A stretch of 64,000 nt of DNA from Nelumbo lutea (lineage: Eukaryota; Streptophyta; Magnoliopsida; Proteales; Nelumbonaceae): assembly GCA_022828595.1 (NCBI GenBank), contig JAKGHH010000001.1, forward strand, positions 137,101,017 to 137,165,016, given 5' to 3'. Shown here piece by piece: positions 56,709 to 64,000 of the stretch; the first letter of the stretch is position 1; each line of letters starts with the position of its first letter. Below the pieces are notes generated by a model that ran no database searches, was not told the origin of the DNA, and saw only the letters and a program-made list of their open reading frames with translations. Made by a program: the position numbers and the translations under genes.

Positions 56709-57348
56709 AGAGTTACCTTTACAGATTTATCCTAGGATTATCAAAATTTGAGGGCCTCAATCCATAATTGTGATCGTGATGACCAACACCTCATAGGTCA
56801 CAAATGATGAAAAATCCAAACTTTTGAAGTGGGTGAAAGTGGAATTCCTAAGGTTGTTGGACTATAGGTATTTTATTGTATTTGCACAGAATAAATTTGT
56901 ATTTGTACTTATTCCAAACTGAGCCTAATAAAGTAATAATTACTTTTATTCCAAAGCTCTGACAATGACACGAGTCTTTTGTTAATTCTATGTTACCACA
57001 ATTTGAAAAAGGAAAACAATTTAGAAAAGATTTACAGACTGCTAAGTCTGAAAACAATCTGGGTTAGGAAAAAGAAAATGTTATGATTGCATTTGTTTCT
57101 CCTTTTAAGCGGATACATAAAGATCCAGACTGAGGTATTTAGCCTTGCCGTTTTTGTTTTTACGGTGCAAACTTTGTTTTTCACCATCTCTAAATTTGCT
57201 TTGGATGCATGTCACCATGAAAGCGAAAGTTTTCATCGTAGAAGGGCAAAAGATATGACTTCAACATTTTACCTAGAAAAAAGCTTGCATCCCTTTTCAT
57301 CCCCCCCTCCCCCCTTTTTTTTCAATCGTACATATACTACATCAAGGA
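56709..57348. other. intergenic, no gene recognised
   Basis: The plus-strand frame at 57,087-57,584 crosses into a foldback element and has no domain. A C/T-rich tract lies at 57,299-57,322. Confidence 0.4.
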
Positions 57349-57690
57349 ATCGGATCACCCCTCCTCACACCAACCTTACAACCACATCTCACCATTTATT
57401 AAGAATATCTCGCATAATAATTACATATGAATATAGGAGATGTTTTCGATGTGTGGCAGGAACATACTGTAAGATTGGTGTGAGGGGAAAAGAAAAAAGA
57501 AAAAGTTATAACGTGTTCGGATATTCTCACAGAATCTTCCTCATGCCCATCTCACAATGTTTGCAGTTGTACATTGCACATTAGGAACATCTTCACGAAT
57601 AAGAAAAATACGAGAAATATTTATTCCCTATTGGTGGGAGCAACGTACTGTGAGGTGGATGTGAGAAGTAAATATGGATCCCTTATAAAG
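57349..57690. repeat. two foldback elements related to 26,934
   Basis: Arms CCCCTCCTCACACCAACCTT (57,355) and GTAAGATTGGTGTGAGGGG (57,470-57,488) pair. A second pair-like unit follows with TTAGGAACATCTTCACG and GTGAGGTGGATGTGAGAAG up to 57,690. Their sequences resemble the foldback at 26,934. Confidence 0.5.
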
Positions 57691-59415
57691 ATGATCCAAG
57701 AATCACGACAAGGAGTTTAGCAAGTTTTATTGCTGGCTGGTAACAAAGAAAAGTTAAATTAAGAAAAAAGATTTTGGCCATTGGGGACATTGGCTATTTT
57801 AAGAATACTACTGGTTTCAATTGGAATCTTTGGTGATGTGGCAGTTATTTTTATTTTCAAATCAAAACCAATCATGTCGTTGAACACCCCTACATTGTCC
57901 AATGATATAGTTAATTGTGTCCATCCAACAGATCGTTGCAACTATTCCTCGGATAACCAACTTAGGGAGGTGTTACCGTGGCTCTGTTAGTAGTGGTGTG
58001 TTCCGGATTATTGGCTGGATCTGTTCACAACAAAAGTCTGTTCCAACATAATATATGTATCTGCGAATATGGATCATGTTGGATCATGTTGAGACAATTT
58101 TTGTTGTGAGTAGATCTCAACCCCCCTCGGAATGGCAACGGGGTAGGGACTATACTTCCCATCTCCTACCCCAATCCTTGTCTGAGATAAAAATGGCCCT
58201 CTGTCCCTAATCCTTGATGGGTAGAGGTTTCCCTATTGGGTACCCAAATCCCTGGTGGAGAATTCACTCCCCATCCCCCTCTGTGCCAAGGCAATATTCA
58301 TGGTGGGGTTGGGGGCCAGGTATCCAACCAAAATAGGGAAAATTGTCATCTTTAGAACCAACAAGTCAACAATCACGTCGATGTGACTGCAGTGTGTTCC
58401 AAAAATCCAAATGAAAAGCAAATACACCCATGGTACGAAACACCCCTTAATTGCTCAAGGTACAGAATACCTCTTAGATGACCATAACATGGATTTGGGC
58501 CTAAATACACCACTCGAGATTTTCTACCCACTCGCCATGAATTAGAGCCATACATCTCTTTTATAAATGAAAGATATGTGGCTGTAATTCATGGACTTTG
58601 GATCTCCTACCCACAAGAACTCTGTCCATGTCTACCCACACCACACTACCCCTGTGAATTGAGAACATCTTCCCCTATATAATGTCATGTAGAGGATGAG
58701 ATATTCCCCCTATGTGACTGTGATAAACATGGACAGAGTTTGTATGGGCAGACAATTCGGACTCCAATTCATTATGAATAGAGAGTGGATAAGAAAAGTG
58801 AGTAGAAAATCTGGTTCCTAAAACACAGGCTTTGCAGTAACTGTTTTTATTTATTTTTCACCTTTGGGCTTCCAGATAAAAATTTGAAGGTATTTGTATT
58901 TTGGTTTTCTCACCCTTCTTGCCACTTCGCCATGTGCCAACCAATCAAGTAAAGGGGTTAGCCGGTTCACCATGTCCCGAATAATGGAGCTTGGCTATGA
59001 ATTGGGTACGGTTTTTTCTACCAGATTCAACAGATGTATTGGCCAATTGCAGTCACTGTTTCCGCTTTTAACATATGGAGACTCAAACTTTTGGAAGGTT
59101 GAATGAATCTCCTGCAATGACAATAGAAGAGGTTAAATGAGCTGCAGCTCACATCACATGGTCAATGTTGGGATCTTGGAATCACAGAGAATGGCTTGAC
59201 GCCTCCTTGAAATTAACTTCTTCCATTCAGGGAGAATGCATTCTGACCGTGACTTGATGCCAAATTCATGGACAGGATGTGGTTTATAGAGGGACTAGGG
59301 CTAGTTGTAAGAGGGGCTGAAATTCAGAATTCTGCATCGTGTGTCTCAATACTTTTCCCTTTGTTTTATTTGTATGGGCTTAAAACTTAAAAATTACTAT
59401 ATATCTTATGTAAAG
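57691..59415. other. intergenic, no gene recognised
   Basis: Around 58,125-58,330 the sequence has GGCAACGGGG and CCCCATCCCC-type words that suggest a MITE with ends not resolved. Otherwise unremarkable. No coding frame here shows a known domain. Confidence 0.4.
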
Positions 59416-59848
59416 TAGGGCTATTAATGGTCCAGTCTTATTCGGGATAGGATAGAATCGTTCCAAACCGATTGTTAAAATTGATAGTACCGGAATTGAA
59501 TCAGATTCGATCAGTTTTATTATTTCAAAATTGAATACCGAATCATTTAATAATCGGATAATTGGGTAATTCTATTGGACCCGGTTAAACAAAAAAACCT
59601 TAAAAATTCTTCATTGTTATTCTCTGTATTTTAGGTCGAGTGTCAATTTAATATCCAAATTTTAAAATGCAATAATCTAGTATTCAAATTTTTATTTTGT
59701 CACAATCTAATACTCGGGTTAATCAGTAATCAAATAACATACTAAAAAGACAAAAGTACCCATCCGGTAAAATCAGACCGACAGTGTCCCCTATTCACCG
59801 TCTCCTCTCTCCTCACTCTCTCTCCCCTCTCCCTTTATAAACTCCCCG

Positions 59849-60584
59849 ATGGGCCAAACAAATGCAATTCAGAACATCCTTAGAGCCCATTGTTTGTTCA
59901 CAGTCGATCGTCAATCGTCAATCGTCAATCGTCATCTCTGGGTGGTCATGCCCTTCATGTCTGGTGGGTCTCTTCAATCCATCATCTCTTCGTCTTTCCC
60001 TGATGGCTTGCCGAAGCCCTGCATAGCTATCGTTCTGAGAGAAACCCTCAACACTCTCATGTACCTCCATGATCAAGGCCAGCTCCATCGAGACATCAAG
60101 GCTGGGAACATTCTGGATGCTTCAGGTGGGTCTATTAAACTCGCCGACTTCGGTGTCTGCGTCAATCTACGAACCCAGTCCGTCGTCCATGAAATTCAAT
60201 GATGTGGCTGGAACACCTTATTGTATAGCTTCAAGGCTGATATTTGGTCATCTGGGATTACGACATTAGAGCTTGCTCATGGTGGACCTCCACTCTCTCA
60301 TCTTCCTCCCTCCAAATCTCATCAAGACTACGGGCAGAACACGGAAGACGAGTAAGTTCTCAAAGAATTTGAAAGAGATGGCCAAAGCTTGTCTAAATCA
60401 AGATCCATCAAAAAGAGACCCACCGCAGAGAAGTTGTTGAAACATCCCTTCTTCAAGAACTGCAGGACCCCAGATTTCCTCACCAAGAATTTATTGCAAG
60501 GGTTGCCCACAGTTAAAGCTTCTTCCTCTCGACGATCTCCTCCAGCTCCCTCGCACTCAGGACTCACTCCGCTGACGACCTGAT
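59849..60584 (+). pseudogene. BLUS1-type STE20/GCK kinase fragment, broken
   Basis: The frames read [13 protein letters not shown], then [30 protein letters not shown] (catalytic loop) and KLADFGV (magnesium-binding DFG). After a frameshift comes AGTPY. After further shifts come [16 protein letters not shown] and [17 protein letters not shown]. These are kinase subdomains V-XI in order, closest in memory to Arabidopsis BLUS1 and its kin. The N-lobe (glycine loop and lysine) and the regulatory tail are absent. A small direct repeat (ATCGTCA three or four times, 59,905-59,935) inserts residues before LWVV. The stop at 60,200-60,202 and at least two frameshifts make it a pseudogene. A TATAAA box lies at about 59,835. 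The GC content is higher than the surroundings. Confidence 0.85.
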
Positions 60585-61110
60585 TTGGTCGACAATCAGC
60601 GACTCACTCGGAAGGAAGAAGCAACGAGAGACAGGGGAAACAAAGCGGATATTTTGAGGATCAAAACTCAGAAATTTCGCAGCTGAATTGTCAGAACTCG
60701 GAAGGAAGAACACATATTGCAATGGAAAACCAGCTTATGCTAAATAGTCTAGACTCTAGACTCTAGGAAAATTGAAAAATCTGAAGAGGCAAGACTCTAG
60801 ACTCTTTTCGTTGCTTCCCTTTTATTGGTTTCAGACTGGGAGTCTGGGATACTGCCGACAGTCAGCGATTCACTCGCTTCCCGCTGCTGCCACCGGCGGT
60901 ATCGTTGTGAGGGTGACCGGGGAGCTGGTGGTGACTGTTTCCGTAGTCACAATTGGATGGAGGGTTTTACTGGTAGTACATCCGAGCTGTCCTGTACAGA
61001 GAGTTTGGGGTCTGTTTTATTTGTTGAGAAAGAAGACGATGAACAGTAATTAAAGGTAATTTTGACATTTCAAAAAATCTTAAATCGCTTATGAAATCAC
61101 GTGATATACA
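60585..61110. other. rest of the MULE-like cargo
   Basis: Non-homologous with the kinase as far as I can see. It contains CGGTATCG..GGTGACCGG GC-rich sequence at 60,880-60,960 and a duplicated phrase (GACAATCAGCGACTCACTCG near 60,590 and GACAGTCAGCGATTCACTCG near 60,857). No protein family is recognised. Confidence 0.5.
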
Positions 61111-61608
61111 TAATTGATGGTCTATTAATAGTAAATATTAGATTATCGCAAAATAAAAGTTTGAATATTAGATTATTGCATTTTAAAGTTTGGGTATTAA
61201 ATTAGCATTCGGTCTAAAATACAGGTACCGATCGAGAATTTTCCTAATACTTAAGACCTATATTTTTTGATAAATAAAAAAAATATTCAATAATATATTA
61301 CCAATAAACAGGATGAATGGGAAAATGAAAAGGGTTTCAGGGTTTAAACATGCCTAAAATTACAATCTTAGATATACAAAATACTTATACAAAATATGTA
61401 AAATATGATAAGTATATATATATAATTGATTCAGGTCTAGCCGGTTTGGGACAGCCAAAACCGATCTGGGACCAAAAATAATTGGGACAGAAAAAATTAG
61501 ACTGAAACCGACTTATTGGAATGATTCATAGAACCAAATCCATTATAAATGGCTCAAACGGTTCGGGTCTGTCAGATAAACCCGATCATTGACAGGCCTA
61601 GTACAAAG

Positions 61609-62230
61609 GGTACCATAGGGGATTAGACATTATATCAGAGGTGCTTGAATTTAAAGCTTGCATATAACGAACGGGTCAGTCTTGAAAACCAGACTGAAAA
61701 GACTGAACTGAACCCTCCCTCTTGCTTGCTGCAGACCAACTGCTTGTTCCGATTATGTTGGACAAGTTGAAATTGGCACCGAATCAGGAAGGAAGACTCT
61801 CTTTAAGGCCCCACTGCTATGCCAGGTCGTATTGGACCCAGATTGAATAAAGCCCATCCCAAAATTGACTTGACCAGCCAAGGAAAAAACAAGGAAATTA
61901 AGAATAAGAAAAGAAGAATACGGGGCTATCTGTAGTCTATCATCAATAGAATTAATTTGAGCTGGATTTTGACCGGATTAGGCTGCATTCTCCGACCTTT
62001 CTACGTGGAAACAAATATATTTTGGTAAATTTGACAAGTCAAGATACCTCAAAATTCTTTTGCTTATTGTTGATGAAATGGTCTAACAGTCTGGTCCAAT
62101 CCGGAGAGTCTTGACAACTGACATCAATGATTCTTACAACCACAAAATTATCAGAATTAATTCTCTTCGATCATGTTAAACGTAAGTCTAAATCGTCTCC
62201 TAAACCAGTAAAATTAGTGATCAACCCAAT
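61609..62230. other. intergenic, no gene recognised
   Basis: No coding or repeat signal I can support. Confidence 0.4.
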
Positions 62231-62656
62231 TAAGAGTGTCAATTGGACTGGATTTGGTCTAACCTGATCTGGTCCAATGTGTGTCCTTTATAAATGGATT
62301 AGGTCCAATCTAATTCAATGAATATTTTGGGTCACTTTGGACTGGTCTAATTTAATGTCTGGATCATCTCAATTCGTTCAAATATGTTTTAAGTTAGATT
62401 AATTCTAACTCAAGCCTAATCCATTGACACCTATATTCTTAATTTCTTATAGTCTATTAATGGACCGGGTATTGCCTCAATCCAACCCAATCCAATATAA
62501 ATTCATTATGGATGGACCAGGTCCAACCCAATCTAATTTAAATTCATTAAGTCTGGACTGGTTCAATTCATTATGTCTTGTTGGTATGCCCAATCCGTCC
62601 AATTTGATTTTGGTTTGGATGGGGTTCAATCTAAAACTGGTCCATTGACACCCCTA
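62231..62656. mobile_element. composite of two hAT-like MITEs
   Basis: A first unit runs AGAGTGTCAATTGGACTGG to CCATTGACACCTA (62,231-62,433); a second runs TAGTCTATTAATGGACC to GGTCCATTGACACCCCTA (62,450-62,656). The outermost flanks AACCCAAT (62,223-62,230) and AACCAAT (62,657-62,663) match apart from one base, suggesting the pair inserted as one piece. Confidence 0.6.
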
Positions 62657-63050
62657 AACCAATAAGCTTTTTGGGTCTTACAACACTATTATCATTTTCA
62701 TCGTCCAAGTCTTATCCCAACTATATGGTGTCAGGTTATATGAATCCTATTTCGCTATTCTATTATCTTTAAAGCCATATGCAATTATACTTCGTTATAT
62801 TAAGAGCGCTTAAATCATTTTATTTATTTTAGAACAAAAACAACTATTAAATCAACCAAAAGGAAAATCAGTGTTTACATAATTGAGCTTCTTGGGCCAA
62901 AATTCTGCCCAATTATGTTTTTATCATGGTTTTCAACAGCCGGTTCGTTTTTCTCCATAATCGTTTTTTTTTCTTAAAATCGCTGATTTTGGTCAACAAA
63001 CTGTTGAATCGGCTGATTAACCATTCGAACTGTTTGAACGATTTTTGACC
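62657..63050. other. intergenic, possible MITE arm
   Basis: CAGCCGGTTCG..GAATCGGCTGATTAACC at about 62,938-63,025 looks like a MITE arm with AACCGG words. No gene. Confidence 0.4.
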
Positions 63051-63059
63051 ATTTTTCAT

Positions 63060-63332
63060 ATTTTTTTTTATCAGAATGGGCCTCTCATTCAAACCAGCAT
63101 GGCTGTTCAGTTGCTCCACAGGTCTGATAATGCACAATCCCAGCATGGCTGCACCGGCCCTGTGATCTACTTCAGAGACACTACAGCTGTCCTGATCAAG
63201 ATGATTCCTCAAGGAAAACAAAGAGATTCCTCTAATCGAGGTGATTTTGAAATGCTCCACACGGGACACCAAGCAACACTCACATCCCCTAAAGGAGACA
63301 AAATAGAAGCAGTGTCTTCTATTAATCCGTGA
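63060..63332 (+). other. possible orphan exon, unidentified
   Basis: An open frame that follows a T-rich tract and TATCAG, like a splice acceptor. It reads MAVQLLHRSDNAQSQHGC, CTGPVIYFRDTTAVLIKM and a stop after EAVSSINP. GC content is above the local level. I do not recognise the family; it may be a captured or stranded exon. Confidence 0.3.
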
Positions 63333-64000
63333 TCTTAGACTTCTTTAGTAGTCCCCCTCCCCCACAAAAGTTATTCAAACCACGTTGTAGCCTCCTCCAT
63401 AAATAATCCTGTCCCGACTTTAGGTAAAAAAAAGGAGAACGCGACCCCAGAAGACTAAAATTCAATTATACCCTTCAATTGACCGGAGTGGTTTGATCCA
63501 TAGAAATAGAAATAGGGGTCTGGAATTGGAATTTTAACTGTTTGATTGAGCAGAATTGAAATCTCATTCTTATTCATGGTAAAATGACATTTTCTTATTT
63601 GAAGGAATAATCATTTCTTTTCATTCCTTTAAAAATAAAATTCCATTCTACCTGATTCCAATTTTCATTCTAATTAAACAGACTATAGAAATAGATCATT
63701 CCGACTGTAATTATGAAGGATTTAGATTCTGATTCTAATTCTAACTGCGAATAAAGCTAAAAGGGTAGTAGAATAAGTAGTGTTACTTAAAAAGTAGAAC
63801 CCCCAGTCCCAGTTCCATAGATTGGATTGGACCCAACCGGCTGATGACTTAATGGGCCCCCAGCCCCACCCCACCACCATTTCCTCCATTAAATGCAGAC
63901 ATGCCATAAAATTCATGGATATAACTGTAAAATCACACAAGGGCATGGGCAACTGTGCTTGAGGCAGCACCTCATTTGTTTGTAACCATATAAAGGGTGA
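63333..64000. other. intergenic with a MITE relative; possible promoter at the end
   Basis: From about 63,510 to 63,750 the sequence shares GGAATTGGAATTTTAACTG and TTGAAATCTCATTC-type words with the Harbinger-type MITE at 20,341, without clear ends. The window closes with CATATAAAGGG (63,988-63,998), a TATA-like box that may serve a gene beyond the window. Confidence 0.4.

Larger units (their letters stand above)
59599..61250. mobile_element. Pack-MULE-like element carrying a kinase fragment
   Basis: Terminal inverted repeats of about 115 bp: left TTTTAGGTCGAGTGTCAATT to TTTATTTTGTCACAATCTAA (about 59,625-59,725), right the complement (61,130-61,230), with shared TTTAAAATGCAATAATCTA. No transposase lies within. 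The 9-bp target duplication expected for a MULE was not found, so exact ends are uncertain. A single related terminus is at 16,937. Confidence 0.7.
59416..61600. mobile_element. hAT-like MITE split by a MULE-like element
   Basis: The left end TAGGGCTATTAATGGTCC and right end GATCATTGACAGGCCTA pair approximately. The 8-bp flanks ATGTAAAG (59,408-59,415) and GTACAAAG (61,601-61,608) agree at five of eight, with only transitions between them. The arms hold AACCGAT words. The middle is the nested element at about 59,599-61,250. Confidence 0.6.

Noticed and set aside
57087..57584. 165-codon plus-strand frame
   Set aside because: It crosses a foldback element and a C/T tract and shows no domain.
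59849..60202. Functional kinase
   Set aside because: It lacks the N-lobe and is broken by a stop and frameshifts after the DFG motif.

Overview
This is a 64 kb stretch of a flowering-plant nuclear chromosome. The evidence is intron-rich genes with GT..AG introns, plant-specific families (UBC25-type E2, DUF2921, TOD1/MUCI70 glycosyltransferase), and nested plant retrotransposons (Athila and Tat lineages of Ty3/gypsy, L1-type LINEs) and MITEs. I cannot name the species. No viral, organellar or bacterial insert was seen. Roughly a quarter of the window is genes including their introns; the rest is intergenic DNA and transposons.

Gene region, 1-36 kb. A large ubiquitin-conjugating enzyme (UBC25-like, +, exons from about 2.45 to 7.97 kb) carries a LINE and a MITE in its introns. 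An intronless DUF2921 membrane protein follows (+, 10.27-13.16 kb), with a 125-bp tandem repeat behind it. Then come two small intronless membrane-protein genes on the minus strand (18.67-19.17 kb, and 24.44-24.88 kb of the DUF7865 type) and a nine-exon MUCI70/TOD1-type glycosyltransferase gene (-, 27.58-35.28 kb). I resolved all nine of its exons to the base, giving 593 codons. Between and inside these genes lie TTA-flanked Harbinger-type MITEs, 8-bp-TSD hAT-like MITEs, a SINE relic and several foldback elements.

Transposon region, 36-57 kb. In order: a decayed Harbinger transposase with its Myb/SANT partner (-), an Athila-type LTR fragment (-), a LINE ORF1 relic (-), a Tat-lineage gypsy relic (-) with two LTR-like copies, and inside the Tat element a full-length but dead Athila element (+, 46.25-55.17 kb). 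The two LTRs of the Athila element are unequal in length and mosaic in divergence.

Distal region, 57-64 kb. There is no intact gene. The notable item is a broken BLUS1-type (STE20/GCK) kinase copy between about 115-bp terminal inverted repeats, like a Pack-MULE, which itself sits inside a hAT-like MITE. Transposon insertion inside insertion is the main theme here. I found no new multi-gene biological system. The best leads are the captured kinase, the LTR mosaic, the LINE beside a 64-bp exon, and the 125-bp repeat.
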